DNA of 64,000 bases, taken from the NCBI GenBank assembly GCA_029224185.1, contig CM055193.1, positions 24,459,532 through 24,523,531 of the forward strand, written 5' to 3'. The translations under genes were made by a program, and so were the position numbers. Position 1 is the stretch's first letter; every line of letters begins with the position of its first letter. Positions 1 to 14,552 of the stretch are shown here, one piece after another. Origin of the DNA: Karalla daura (lineage: Eukaryota > Chordata > Actinopteri > Chaetodontiformes > Leiognathidae). Under the pieces are notes generated by a model that had not been told where the DNA came from, searched no databases, and saw nothing but the letters and a program-made list of their open reading frames with translations.

Positions 1-1306
1 TGCTAAATGTCAGACAGTGTGTGTGTCCAGACACACAAGTGAAACCCCAAAACGGAGTGCGCGTCTACTCCCACACACCTTTTATGCGGGTGATGTGTTG
101 CTACTGTATCTGTGCGTCTCTTTGTGCGTGTGTGTGTGTTGCGTGGGTGTTTGTGTCTCCCGAGACCTCTCAGACCGGGGCTCATTTGTCTGGCAGCCGA
201 ATCCGTGTTTATTCTCCTCTTCGTATTTGTTTGTGCTACTTCTTTATTTGTTTTCCGCTCACTTCTAAAGCCACACGATGGCAGTTGGCAGAAACGACCC
301 CCCCCCCCCCCACACACACACACACACACCACCCCCCCATCCCCTCCCTCGCCTTTTCCCCGCCGCGTACGTGCACTTCCAAATACTCCGCGCTGAGAGT
401 CTTATCACTGTCGACACGGTGGCAGTTTGAGGCTTTCTTTCTTAAACTCCCCGTTGGAGACTGAGATGTGTTCTGGGGAGGACTCAGCAACCTGCCCACT
501 GCGCCATCTAATCAGCCTCTAATTTGCATCTAGAGTGGTGGATGCAGGAGAACCGGCAGCGCTCTGTTAAGCCGCTGACATGAAAAATAAACAGCCGCTG
601 CTCTGCAGAACGTGGCCATCCCGAGACCCTCAGCACTAAAGTGTCCTTCTTCGGAGCTGACGGGAGGCGCTCCAGTGACATAACACAGCCTCTGCCTGAG
701 GGCCCTCGAAGCAGGCCCGACGTTCCTGGCCGATTGCGTCTCCTAAAGAAAATCGTGCCAAAGCGACGTGGTCCAACGTGGTACTTGAAAGTCATTCGGG
801 GTTCGATGAGCCATTCAGATGGCTACGACACATATTTAAAGTAGAGACGCTCAGTAGCAATCTGCTCACAGCCCCAGTGCAAAGCGAACGCACTCCGGAC
901 CTGATCCGTGCGGCTTCCTGTGCTTTTCTATGCATGCTCGCTTCTTTTTCTTTCCCATCCGCTGTAAAACTTTCAGTACGTGACGCTCGCAACCCAACTA
1001 CGGATGTGTTCACCGTAGCAATACCGCACCGCGTCGGTTTCGGCGCGTAAACCCCCAGAGTTACGAGGCGGCGCGCGTCTGAACAAGGCTCGGCTGCCCG
1101 GCGTGTGTTTGTTTTGACGGACGTGGCGGCGAGCCGGCCGAGGCCAGGGCTGACGAAAACGAACTGACGTCTCTGTGGAGGCGAGGCAGCCACCGAGCGC
1201 CGGGGCTGTCTGGGTACGGAGCTGAGAATCTGCCTGTGTTGGACGTACTACAGTATGTGGGATGTAACGAAATGCAAACGTGTGTGTGTGTGTGTGAATG
1301 GTTCAT
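1..1306 (+). other. celsr3 upstream intron, left edge
   Basis: No exon supported on either strand. Contains a C tract running into a CA tract (about 298-330) and a moderately CpG-rich segment (about 1000-1200). Being upstream of an EGF exon with a phase-1 acceptor, it is taken as intron of celsr3. Confidence 0.55.
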
Positions 1307-1935
1307 ACCTACTGAGACCGACCGCAGGTCCAACTACTAATGCACCTACTGAGACTGACTGCAGGTCCAACTACCAATGCACCTACTGAGGTTGACTACA
1401 GGTCCAACTACTAATGCACCTACTGAGGTTGACTACAGGTCCAACTACTAATGTACCTACTGAGGTTGACTACAGGTCCAACTACTAATGCACCTACTGA
1501 GGTTGACTACAGGTCCAACTACTAATGCACCTACTGAGGTTGACTACAGGTCCAACTACTAATGTACCTACTGAGGTTGACTACAGGTCCAACTACTAAT
1601 GCACCTACTGAGACTGACTACAGGTCCAACTACTAATGCACCTAATGAGATTGACTACAGGTCCAACTACTAATGCACCTAATGAGATTGACTACAGGTC
1701 CAACTACTAATGCACCTACTGAGGTTGACTACAGGTCCAACTACTAATGCACCTACTGAGATTGACTGCAGGTCCAACTACTAATGCACCTACTGAGACT
1801 GACTGCAGGTCCAACTACTAATGCACCTACTGAGACTGACTGCAGGTCCAACTACTAATGCACCTACTGAGACTGACTGCAGGTCCAACTACTAATGCAC
1901 CTACTGAGACTGACTGCAGGTCCAACTACTAATGC
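1307..1935 (+). repeat. 37-bp minisatellite, 17 copies
   Basis: The core GGTCCAACTACTAATG recurs every 37 nt from 1327 to 1919, giving exactly 629 bp. Units vary mainly at GAGGTTGACTACA, GAGACTGACTGCA and GAGATTGACTACA, with like variants clustered, and a few have TGTACC for TGCACC. The array ends 22 nt before a celsr3 exon. Confidence 0.97.
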
Positions 1936-1957
1936 TGTTCTCTTTCCCGCCCGGCAG

Positions 1958-2180
1958 GCGAGCGCTGCGAGTTCAACCGCCGGCAGGGCCGCTGTGTGCC
2001 CGGGGTGTGCAGGAATGGAGGCACGTGCCGGGAGCTGTCGGGCGGGGGCTTCCGCTGCGAGTGTCCGGCGGGGGGCTACGAGCGCCCCTACTGCACCGTC
2101 ACGGCCCGCTCCTTCCCCCCCAAGTCCTTCGTCATGTTCCGCGGCCTCCGGCAGAGGTTCCACCTGTCCATCGCCCTGAC
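1958..2180 (+). CDS. celsr3: celsr3 exon a: EGF repeat and start of LamG1
   Basis: Acceptor CCGGCAG and donor GTGAGT; enters in phase 1 and leaves in phase 2. It encodes an EGF module (CVPGVCRNGGTC, then CECPAGGYERPYC) and the LamG start SFVMFRGLRQRFHL, which is nearly identical to human CELSR3. A 37-bp tandem repeat runs into its acceptor. The exon is GC-rich with strong third-position G/C. Confidence 0.93.
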
Positions 2181-5100
2181 GTGAGTCGGTGCTCGGCCCG
2201 CCCTCCTCTCTCCGTCTCGTCTCCCCTCTTCGACTGTTCCTTCCTTCCAAACTCAGTGTCTTATCAGCCGGCTGCAGTTCCCGCCGATCCGTAACGACTG
2301 CTCTTTGATTCTCAGTCTTCCGCCTCTTTGCTTTGATCTACTTATTTTCATCTCCGTCTCAGAGATCTATCCTGTTGCTCATTGTTTTTTTTTCCCCCCC
2401 TTCTCTGCTGCCTCCTGTCCTCTCTCTCTCTCCAGTGAGAGCTTTGCTTTCTCTCTGCCATCTCCGCTTTCATCCATCAATTTACCACTTTGGCTAATGT
2501 CTCCTTTCTCCCCTCTGATCTAACGTCCCGTCACCTTAGTATTCCCCTTCAACACCGATCCAGAGCAGCGCCGGGGTTGCTGCAATAAATGCGGAGTTCA
2601 ACTTTTCCCTCGAACTGGAAATTTGCGGGAGCCTGACAGGAAGGAAAAAAAAGGAGAATTTCAAAACATTTGCTGTGAACGCTTTTCCTCGCTTTAAGAT
2701 CAGAGACCAGATCTTTTTATTCTTTGAATATTTCCCACCTTAGTGCTGAGCACAAGTCTGCCACTGCAGGGGGTCTGCCTCTGCACCCTCTCCGGGGGGG
2801 GCGGGTCTGAAGTGATCCTCGAGAGGGGTCAGGGATTTCGGTGGGGCGGTTGCCACGGGCGATGTCATTTAACGATCGTTGCTAAGGTGACGCTGCCCGT
2901 GAGGCTGTTGCTAGGCTGACATGGCCACCGTGGAGTTGTTGCTATGAGACGCGGTGCTCGTAGTATTCCTGACAAATGAGCTTCCTGGCCATTGTTTGTG
3001 TGTAAAAGCGCCACATGTGTTAAGTTCCATCGATTGGTGTCAGCCTGCACAGTTATCCGAGGAACTGCTCACTTTGTCGCTATTTTAGAGAGTGGACCTT
3101 TTTTTTCCCCTGCAAGACTTTGTATAGGACACTGACCCCAGCAGTGTCTCAAGGCATTTTCTAGTCAGACCTCCTGAAATTGTAATGAGTTTTCTGTGTT
3201 TTTTGGAGTCTCCTCGCTCACACACATAAGAAGGTAATAAGGCCTATAGGTTTTGTTTCTACTGCAGTAGAAATGTATTTGGAAGTCTAGAGCCTCAGGA
3301 CACAGCATCTACTTACTTAATGACGCTCCCTCTCCCAAGGGCACCTAAGCGTTGCACGCTGCGTTATCTGATGTGTCCAGCTGTAGATACATTAGTCGTC
3401 AGTGGTTCATTTAGCATCCTCTTTGCTACCGGCAACAGTGATTTTCATATCCTAGCCTAACAGAGCCGAATCATTGTTCGTGTCAGTCATTTTCTCTCAG
3501 AGCATTTTATCTCCATATAGGAAAATAAGATCTTTCTTTCAGCTTCCTCTCAGAAGTGGCCTCAGCTGCAGGCAAGGCAACAGACCTACTGTATCACTCA
3601 TTCACATTCAATATTACATAAACTGGGTTTTTTGATTAATTTACTCCTTCTCAAGTCAATGAATTTTGAAAGCAAAGGACAAGCGGACACGTCTGGACAT
3701 TTGTCTCTGGCTTCATTTACACCTGGAGCTCTCTTCGCTGCAGGCGCCACTGCTGGCCTGTTGGCAAAGCTTGGGTTACATTGTTTTTCAGCTATTTCTG
3801 GAGGCTTGAAGAGATTACACATGCATACAAGATAATATGTCACCACGCTGATGGAATTACAGCAGAGCCTTGGAGACAAGACATGTGTTGGAGGCTGAAT
3901 AGCCCTGGGTTTATTTGAGACAATGTCAGCCATCTCAGATGATTGGTGTGCAATTTTGGTGCAGGACAAAATCATTAAACTGTGAGACGCTGTGTTGTGA
4001 TGTCTCCTTCACTCAATCGGACATTCCGCGGGAATATTCTTTTCCAAGGACTTGACTTTAGGCCACCAGCCCACAAATTTGAGCATCGAGCATGACATTT
4101 CTTTTTTTTTTTTTTCCCTTCTTTTGCTCTTAGCAGTGGGAATCCTCCTGAGTGCGGCTGCCACAAGACTTGTCATCTGTGCTGTAGTATCAAAGAAACT
4201 AATAGGTCTTTTGATCAGGCTGTGTGTACATGGTAGCCTCGGCCTCGGCACATCCCCGTGGCCTTGCTCTGGAAGTATACTGTGCTGCGACTCTGAGCAG
4301 CAGTGGAGGGCTGCGGCGTTCTGCCGTATCAACCGCTGCACTCTTTGTTCTTCTGTACAACAGTACGCCCGTGTTGGAGGCTTGTGCAATGTATTATCAG
4401 TATGACTCACTGTATGGGGATCAAAAATGACACTGAACACACACTTTAGCCTAACTAATTGTATCTTGTCTCTTAATACAAATATATATATATATATCCT
4501 CTTCATCGTCTTCACGCATGACTTATGCATTGCTTTTTCTGGACGTTATGTGTGTTTTTTGCAGTTTTGCCACCCTGGAGAGCAGTGGCCTGCTCTTTTA
4601 TAATGGCCGCTTCAATGAGAAACATGACTTCATTGCCTTGGAGATCCAAGATGGCCAAGTGGTGCTTAAGTATTCCACAGGTACGATGTCCTTCGAGGTC
4701 ATCATGTGTCTTAGTATTTCCTTGCACTGGCTGTCTGTCTTGGTGGGTGAGGATATGAGTTTAGTTTACCCGAACTAAACCTGATCCTATGAGAAAATGA
4801 ATTAATGTAAATGTGCTATTTAACTGAATGACTTTTAACTTGCCACTTCTTTTCACCCTCTGCATCCTGCCTGTAGGTGAATCGTCCACTCAGGTGAGTC
4901 CCTTCCTGCCTGGAGGCGTGAGCGACGGCAACTGGCACACAGTTCACATCCACTACTACAACAAGGTGAGTTTACGTCTCTTCGATGAATCTGTTTGATG
5001 AGTCGGGGTTTTCCACTTTGATGGCCGAGATAATGATGGAGTTGATTTGAGCAGTCGGAGCATTGCATTCAGTGGAGGGCTCTCTGTTTACGTACTGCTG

Positions 5101-8100
5101 TGTGGGCGTCAGCCTGTCACCATCTCACCCGTGCGTATCCACTACATCGCCTTTAATTTTCTCCATCTTTTTTCATCCTCCTCAGCCAGCTACACGCTAT
5201 GTGAGTATGAGTGTGTGTCAGGGTGCACATACTGTACATTCCCATCTCTTTCTTTTCTGCCTTCTTTTTCCTTCTGTCTCTCTCTCTCTCTCCCACCAGC
5301 AGACAGTAAGTGAAGAATGAGTGTGTTGTCTCTTATTTTCACTCCATTCTTTTCCTACCCATATGAGGTTCCCGTTACTTTCGTGTGACTAACTCGAATT
5401 CCCCCCGCTCGTATCTAACATGATGTGCAGTAGACGATGACGTAGATGCTCTTATTTTCTCGTGTGGCTGCAGTGATTGTTAGATTCAAACAGTGCTATC
5501 GTATTTCTTCTTGCATGTTGTCTGGTGCCGCTGTGCTCCTTTTTTTCTCCCTTTTCTTACCTTGGCTTCCCTGTTCAATCTTGTAATTGTGTTTGTGTGC
5601 GTGTGTGTGTTCAGCCGAGGCGCAGCATGAGCGGTGAAGCTCAGGGTCCCTCAGATGAGAAGATTGCTGTGGTGAGCGTGGACGACTGCGATACGGCCTT
5701 GTCGCTTCGCTTTGGTACGCAGCTGGGAAATTACAGCTGCGCTGCCCAGGGCAAACAGACCAGCAGCAAGAAGTGAGTCCATCGTTCTCTCTCCATTCAC
5801 GTGTCCCACGGCATGCCTACACCTGGTTCTGCGTACGTTCATCTATTTAGCGACATTCGGGCAGGGTATGAATTCTTCGGCCCTTTTTCCATACTCTCAT
5901 CTTTACAGTTCCATATATGCTTTGTCATGCTGTCGCGAGACATCGAGTTCCTACTGGTCTCTTCTGTCCCCGGTCAGATTACAAATGTGTGCACTTTTTA
6001 TGCCAGATGACATGATTATCCGAGGATCTAGCAGCTGTCTGCTCTGTGACCGCACTGGAAATAAAGGTGTGTGGGGGAAAAGAAAAAAGAGCTAATCTAA
6101 ACAATGGACTTGCATCTTGTTAGCGGTCACAGCGATTTGACTGCAATCAGAAACAAAGCGGAGTCATGACAGTCAGTGCACTGCCAGATTCATCTTTTCT
6201 CGATGAGGAAATGCCTCTAATAAATCAACCTGCCCATATTACCTAGCCCAGCTGCAATGGACCACAGTTTGATAGATACGTTTTGCATCTTGGGCTCTAA
6301 GCTGATTACCATTCCAACACACTATGAGGAGTGAAACAAATTTAAGCAGTCTAATCAGTTAGACTCCCATTAACACTTTGATTGAGGCAGTTGCCTTTGA
6401 AAAAGGATTTCAGAGGAATGTGGGTGACTGCAGGATAAATCTGTGGAGGCCCGTGGCTTTAATGAGGCACAACTGGATGACATCTTCATGCTCCTTCATG
6501 TCTGTCTGCATCTCTCTGATGGTCTAGTTAGAGATGCCTCGCTCTGCCTGTTGTTAATGTTTGTTTCTTTTCTTGACTTTCTCTCTTTATCTTCCTCTTC
6601 CCACTCATTCTCTGACTAAAACATCCAAGTCAACAGTCTTTAATCTACCTTATTGCATCTCGGCGGTTGACACCGTCAAGGTTTAGCAGTTTGGTATGTG
6701 ACTGCCAGGCTACCGTCTGCCTGGACCATGGACCTGGAGTCACCACAGAGACCCAGGCGGCCTGTTGTAGTGTTGGCTAGTGGCACTGTAATCATGCCGG
6801 CTGTGTCCTGTCAGAGCTAAGTGTGGCTGTGGGGAGTAGAGGACAGATCAAAGAGGAGGAGGACGCCTCAGCGCTCCCATCCTTCACTCCCGCTCCACTT
6901 CTCCATTAACAGCTCAGCCTCCGCTCAGCATCCGCCTCTAATGACACTTTGTGTTGATGCTCTCTGAAACTTGTTTGTCTGACACATAAGTCTGTCTGGC
7001 TTCATTCACCTCATATTCATTGCCTTATGTTGGCTCGGCATCTAATGTGTCACTATCATAAGCTATGAAAAAAAAAAGATGTCTCAAATTGAACAAGGCA
7101 ACTGTTAGTGTTGCCATATCTCTTCTCTCTCAGTCCCATGGCCGTTACTTGTCGTCTTCTCCACTATCCTCCTGATATTCCTGCTGCTTCTTTTCTTCCG
7201 CATGTCTTCCATCTGGCTTGTCATTTGCCTTTATGCCTGTTTTCTCTCGATATTTGCTGTAACTCGCACTTAATCTCTTGTTTGTTCCTCTCCCCAGCTG
7301 CCATCACATCTCCCTTTTGTCGCTGCTGCTTTTTCTTCTCTCTTTTCCTGCCACTGCCATTTGTTGACATCCCGCAGCAGCTTCCTGGCTCAGTGCTGTC
7401 ACCCCCTCTCCTATATCCCTCCCCATACTAGCTGTTACTTATATTTAACCTCCTGTTTGTTCATCTGCCTCTCCTCCTGTCCCCCTTTTTCTCTCTCATC
7501 TTTGGAATCACTCTGTGTCTCCATTTTTACCAACAGCAGCATCATCCTCATCGTCTTACTTCTGCCCATGTCATTCTCTAAATCATGTTCCTGTTGACAT
7601 TTAACGTTGATGACACATTCAATCTCTTGGTTTCATAAATCCCTCTCTTAATTCCCTCTCTATCCATTCCTTCCTTCAAACCCCCCCTCTCCTTCCCTCC
7701 ATCCTTGAGAGCTAATCCTCATCCTCCACCTTATTCATTTTGCCTCTTCTCTATTTCTGCTTCTCTCAGGTCTCTGGACCTGACCGGTCCCTTGTTTCTG
7801 GGTGGAGTTCCCAACGTACCAGACAATTTCCCCTTTGGCACCAGGGAGTTTATCGGCTGCATGAAGGAGTTGCACATTGACAACAAGCCGCTGGACTTAG
7901 CAGGATTTATTGCCAACAATGGAACACTTGCCGGTGAGCACTGCTCACCAAACCCCCAGGGCTTCCTGTGTTCCCAATATGCTTTCAAACACAAAAGCAT
8001 AGCCAGTGACATAGTTACCCAATCCAGGCCAATATGCTGCAGACAGGCCATTTCTGATGTTTATTCATGCTGCATGGCCCCAGCTGTTTAAGATAAAGTA

Positions 8101-8990
8101 ATACAAATCATTGTAATTAATTTAACGCTCCCCCGAGGTGTTGACAATGACACAAATTGAATTGAATACTGCAGTTCAAATTGAAAACTGCACCGTAGAA
8201 AACAATTTTTTGGAGTTTTGCTCATTGTTAAGGAAATATTATTTGACAGAGCTGAATCTTTGCTTGTGACAGGCTGCAGCGCCAAGCTGCCGTTCTGCAA
8301 GTCCAACCCATGTCAGAACGGTGGAACGTGCAGAGTGAGCTGGGAGACTTTCTCTTGCGACTGCCCACTGGGCTATGGTGGGAAGGACTGCAGCCATGGT
8401 GAGAAGCTACAAGACCTGGTCTTTATCCTCTAGTCCTACATGTAGACTTTCTAACAAATCTAAATCTTAGTCAGTGCCACATTGGATGGGCAATAAGGGA
8501 TGGATGGTTGGTGGGGTGGATGGATTAATGGATGGATGATGGACATATGGACAGATGGATGGATGATGGATGGATGGTTAGGTGGGTGGATGGATGATGG
8601 ACAGATGGATGGATGGATGATGGACAGATGGATGGATGGATGATGGACAGATGGGTGGTTAGATGTGGACCTTTGCGAAGTAATGACCAAATGAAAGAGC
8701 TGAAAGAGGTGACTAACAACTGTGGCAGAACTACCCTAGGCCGTCATACATCAAACACACCATTTGTAGTTCTGTCTGATAATACTGAGCGTGTTCTATC
8801 TTTGGTCTTGTGACTCAGTGATGCCACACCCACATCGCTTCCTTGGAAACAGCGCCCTCTGGTGGGACCTGAAGAATGACGTGACCATCTCCACACCCTG
8901 GTACCTGGGCCTAGTGTTCAGGACCAGAGCCAAAGATGGGACGCTGCTGCAGGCTCAGGCTGGACAGTACACCAGTCTGCTCTTCCAGGT

Positions 8991-9044
<54 letters not shown>

Positions 9045-12000
9045 GCAAACACTGAGGAGGTTGTCCTAGAAAAGGAGTATTTATCCCCATTCTCTAGCGC
9101 TAACATAGAGGCTATGGAACATTCCTTGTCCCCTTTGAAGGTGTTTGAGGTGCGATTTAGAGGTGCGATTAACAAGATGTTTCCTATGAAACTCTTGGCT
9201 CGCACCGCTAAGAGGATCATCAATTTTTCCAGCTGGTGTTTTTATTGTTTGATGGAGAAGATAAACATAGCAGCGCTTATCCTCTATTACATTTGCTTAA
9301 CCTGTCATCTAAAAAAAAGCTAAATCAATTGTGGGAAGTAGACCTATGATTCACAGTACCTGTGACTCTGTTGAGGTTTGCTTTCAGTACTACTCCTCCA
9401 AATGTAACAAATTATCAGCTATCATCTGAGAGGATTTACAGTCTAGATTTCTAAGGCTTAATCCAAAGACATCATAGCTTTAGCAGCGTCCTGGAAGCCA
9501 AGACCACTTTCACAGTTCCAGCCACACACACACTTGAGAGTTCACACACAGAGTCTCGGAGATTATTTTACTTTTTCTATTTTCCTCTTCCCCTCATCAT
9601 TGAGTCATGTGTGGTCTCTCTCTTGCCCCTCTCCTCTCTTCTTCTCTCTCTGGGTGTGCTTGCACTGCCTCCGTCTCAGGTGATAAATGGTCAGCTGGTG
9701 TTCTCAGTGACCCGCGGTTCCACCAGACCGGTGCGTTTGCGCTTGGATCAGGTTCAGGTGGCAGACGGTCAGTGGCACGACCTCCAGCTGGAGCTGCGCG
9801 ATGTCCGCAGTGGCCGAGAAACACGCTACGTGGCCACTCTGCGCCTGGACTTCGGGCTCTATCAGGTAAGAGATGTGATCTCAATCTTTGAGGCAGCCAG
9901 TGTTTTATACAAGGCATGCGATAGAATGGGCCTTGTGAGCGCAGAAAATGCAAATCTGCATGAAGTATTCAAGCGCTGTGAATGATGTTATTAGAAGCCC
10001 TCTTTGGCCTGCAAGCAAGTTTGAATGAATGGCAAGGTTTTCATCATATCTGCTTCGCCGCATTGATAAGGGTTAATTTCCCTTAAAAATTCCTTTTCTG
10101 GCGTCTTTCCTCAATACCAGCACCAGTATCACAGCCTCATATGGTTACATTCAGTAGCCATATGGCCTTTTTTTATTTCATGATTTTTGGATTGGATTTA
10201 ACTTGACTGCTTAAAATCTACAGATAGTCTGAGTGAATTTTAAAACCACTTACTGTAACATGAATGTGCAGTAAGTGTATGTATGTCTGACATACAGTAG
10301 CTCTACATATGTAGCATACGCTACATACTGTAACACTCTCAGTACTTGCCATGATTCCTGATTTCCATATTTCTATTTATAAATAATTTATAATTTATTT
10401 ATATATAATTACTGTGTTATTATTGTAATTATATTTTTTTCTTTCTCACCGTTCTGCCTTTTGCGAGCTCCTAGCTATCATTACCTTAATGGCGTAGAAA
10501 GTTTTTATTTTCCCCTCCGCGCTATTAGTAATACTAATCTTTGCCCTTCCTACCTCCATCTGTCCTCACCCTCCCCCACCCGCCTTGTTTTTTCTTCTCC
10601 CATTAGGGAACAATGATAGTGGGAAATGAGATTCATGGTTTGAAGGTGAAACATCTGCATGTGGGAGGGGTGCTGGGCTCCGGAGAGGTTCAGAACGGCA
10701 TAAAGGGCTGCATACAGGTGAGTATAGATAAAAGGACTGACAATTTATCATCTTTATTGATGAACGGTTGAAGGGAAGCTGGGGATGTTGTCGCATATGG
10801 TGCAGAAATGTGTCGAGAACGCAGACCTTTACCTCTCCTCCTGCAGGGTGTCCGGCTGGGTGTGCGTCCCGACGCCCCACCTCTGCCCCGCCCGTCCAGA
10901 GCTGTCAAAGTAGAGAGCGGCTGTAATGTGGGCAACCCTTGCGTCTCATCTCCCTGCCCCGGCCACAGTCGCTGCTCTGACCAGTGGGAGCGTCACACCT
11001 GCGTCTGCGAGCCCGGTGAGTGAGCCGAGAGCTGCTGCAGGGGCTCGAGACGAGGCTTATAGTGACTTGTACTGGCCTATCAGATTAAGCTGGCAATAGT
11101 CTGTTTTCACCTTTAAGAAAGAGGAGCTTTACTGTGCTACGTGTTCTGACTGCATCAGTAGATAATGTTGTACTCTTTGGATGTGGATGCTGGGGTTGCG
11201 TGAATGATTATTCTGGTATAATGCAGAAGTTTCTCAAGTGTTTTTAAAACGCTTGGGAAACTTCTGTTTTAAAAAAAACTTCTCTTTTAAAACACATCAA
11301 GGCAAATCTTATAATGAATGGTTAGAATCAGATATATGCATGAATGAAGTGTGATCAACATTTTACATTCATCCACAGTCAGGCTAAGCTGACATTTAGA
11401 AAAAAGACAAATTAATTGACTTGGACTGCTTGTACTGTGAGTCTACTAGTGTTGTCATTCAAAGTCAGTTCACATGGCTGGTCATGGCTGGTCATCTCCT
11501 GTACTTGGACTTTGCTATTTAGTGGCCCAATGAGGCAGTCCAGTAAGTCCTAACCCTTGGCCCTAACATTTTGCACAAGAGACGCGTGTGTGGGGAGAAG
11601 GTGAAGGAAGCCAGCTGACATAGAGTGAATAACAGAAAAAAAAGAAATCATAATAATAGAGTGGCTATATCTGTGCAAGTGGGTGCCAAATCTCTAACTG
11701 GGTTAAATAGATATTTGGGGCTGCATAATGAATTCTTATTCAACCAGTGAAAGACTCACTGCAGGCTAACTTTCAAAATCCCCTTAGTCAGGTGAATATA
11801 ATGAGGCAGAATTAATGTGAAGGAGAAAAAGAAGGGTGAAAAAGAGAAAAGAAGAGAGGAATGGCCAAGTAAATGGAGAGAGGGAAAACACACACACACT
11901 GTACTGTCGAGGGGAGATATAGCGAATGAAAGAAAAAAAGAAAGAAAAAGATAACAATGATGAAAGATGAAAAAGAAGCAGAGGAAGAACAGAGAGACCG

Positions 12001-13297
12001 AGGACGTGAATGATTCATGAGGAGAAATAGGCGTCTGACAGAAATAGTGTAAAATCAACAACGCGAAAAGTTTGCAGCAAGAGGAAGGAAGGGAAGAAAG
12101 GGGGCGCAACAAAGTCTCATCAAACAGCCTGGAAGCACTGCTGGCACAGTTGGGAGCAGATTACACCCAAGTGGCATATATACAGAACACACACACACAC
12201 ACACAGACAGAGCCACATATGTGCCATAGATGTGAAGGGAAATTATAATGACAGACACGCATTCAGCCAAAGGTTATTACTGTGGCTATTTGATATTTAG
12301 ATTTTTTCTCGGAGCTCAGCAGAGCTGCTGTTGATTAGGCTGACCAGAGCAACCAAGCAGTGATGGTTGAAGCAAATAACGTACATGTGGGATGGAGATG
12401 GAGAGTTGTGAGATTTCAACTCTTGTCAATGTATTGTTACATTTAAGCGTAGGGCATGATTGGACAGACATGGTGCTGTATGGAAGATAGCAGAGCAAAT
12501 TTGACATGATAAAAACACAAGACGTCCTCGCATTGCTCCATTACAGTGCAAGGGCGTACTTTGAGACTTTATAAGACAAAGTTTCTCTCAGAGAAGAAAA
12601 GTTAGAGAAGCGAGGGCAAGAGATGAAAGCGGAGGTGGGGACAGTGGAAGAGCAACGAGAGAGTGTGTGTGATTGAGGATGAGGCTTGTTGTAAGTGGCC
12701 CCCAGGCCAGACATCATTAGAGAGAGGAAGCAGGGAAGTTCTGCTCTCCCTCCAGCATCCTGCTCCTGCCTGGGAGCCAATACTAATACCTTGATTTATT
12801 AACATGGAGCGCGTGAACGCACACGCACACACACGCACACACACTTATCGCTTAAACTTTATGAGCATGCACTAACTTACTGTAAACATACATATACACA
12901 CACACACACACACACGCTCACCCATTATCATTATCTTTCATCAGTGCAATGAACATTAAAAATGGAGACTGCTTTGTGATGAATGCTGCTTAGAGACAAA
13001 TCAAATGAAAGTTTAATAAAAGTAGAGGGGAAGGGTGGGGGGGGGTTAGAAAGCAGAGGTACCATCTAAATAATTCCCTTTCATGTGCATGTTTGTGTGT
13101 TTGGTGCTCAAACCTGTCCAGTGGGTCTCTCAAGGAAATGACAGGACACGCGATTCAAGTGAGCTGTACAGTGTCCCAGAAAAGACTGAGACCCTTAGGC
13201 ACGTGCACACACGCAGTTAACACATGCTAAGAGCCGGTTGTGCATGACGAAGCACTGAGGCATCTGCTCTCTTTCATCCCTTCACCATGTGTGTGCC

Positions 13298-13330
<33 letters not shown>

Positions 13331-14508
13331 TTACATCGCCGGCATTTGCCACAGGCTAATTCACAGTGCTGGAAAATAGAAATGAATATGATAAATTGCA
13401 GCCACGTTGATTTACATCTTCTTGAGATCGCTGAGGCCAGCTCAATCAGAGGCGCAAAAACATGTGTTCAGAGTTTGGGAGCTGGAACTCCCCAAACAGC
13501 TTTGGCTGCAGTAATGAGTGATTCATCACTGTTTCCTGCTCCAGTTGAGACATTAAAAAAAGTGGTTGAAAACAACAAAAGTCTTTGTTACAACATGTTA
13601 TACGATGCGGCTGGTTCGGGATGTGCTGTGTGCAGTATAGAAGGACTTTATTAAGCCTAGAGCCACAGGGAATAACAGAGATTTATTGGCCTTCAACTTG
13701 TTTCCAGTGTCCTGATATACTCTAGGAACCTGAAGCACAATGTGCTGAGCCAGGGCAAAGTTTTTTTCCCTCTGACAAATGACTCCATGCCCACAAATGT
13801 CATTTATCGATCAGGTTTGACATCAAAGCTTTGACTTTGGTCGTGTTGTACAGCAATATGGATGATGCATTGGATTGGTATAGCTTTTAAGAACCTGTGC
13901 CTCGATGAGACTTTCCCTGTATGTGTGACTGCATAGTGTGCCGTGCGCCTGTCATTTCTCAAGGATTACGGATGCGAGATATGAATGGAAGAAAATGTTT
14001 TCCCTGTTTCAGAACCTAGTGCAATCCACTGACGCACTGATCAATTACACCACGAAATGAAGTGACTCATCATGCACTTTGACGTCCAGCAGTCAAAGCC
14101 GCTGTGGTCAGCGAAACACTGGGCTTCGGTCAAAAAATATCAAGTGTGTAAAAAGTGTGTGGTTAGAGGCTGATTTTCTGAGAGCACTCACAGTGCACTC
14201 ACTGCCATCTTGCTGTTTTCTCATCACTTTCCCGGCATGTTGCTTGACGTCCACAATCTAAGCTGTCGGACAGACGATGGTTGGACACACACAGAATGAA
14301 TGGAATGGCTGAGCGAACAGATGACTCATCTTTCTGCTCCTGTCTTGTGGAGTCTTGCGGAGGAGTCCGGTTGGATGTCGGGGAGGTCCGGTTTGATTTT
14401 GAAAGTTGAAAGCCAGGAGCGTGATCCACAGCTGAGGGAAACGGCTGCGATCACCTCACTCAATCTTCATGGTGAAAGCATAAAGATGTACTGGGCCGAT
14501 GGAAAAGC

Positions 14509-14552
<44 letters not shown>

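Noticed and set aside
1307..1935. Regularly spaced repeats resembling a CRISPR array
   Set aside because: The units abut as a 37-bp tandem repeat with no unique spacers, and the context is a vertebrate intron.
1864..2250. Open frame on the minus strand across the first celsr3 exon
   Set aside because: It is the antisense shadow of a GC-rich exon plus the repeat; the plus-strand frame matches CELSR3.
8460..8719. Minus-strand frames rich in HPSIHPS residues
   Set aside because: They are translated tetranucleotide repeat.
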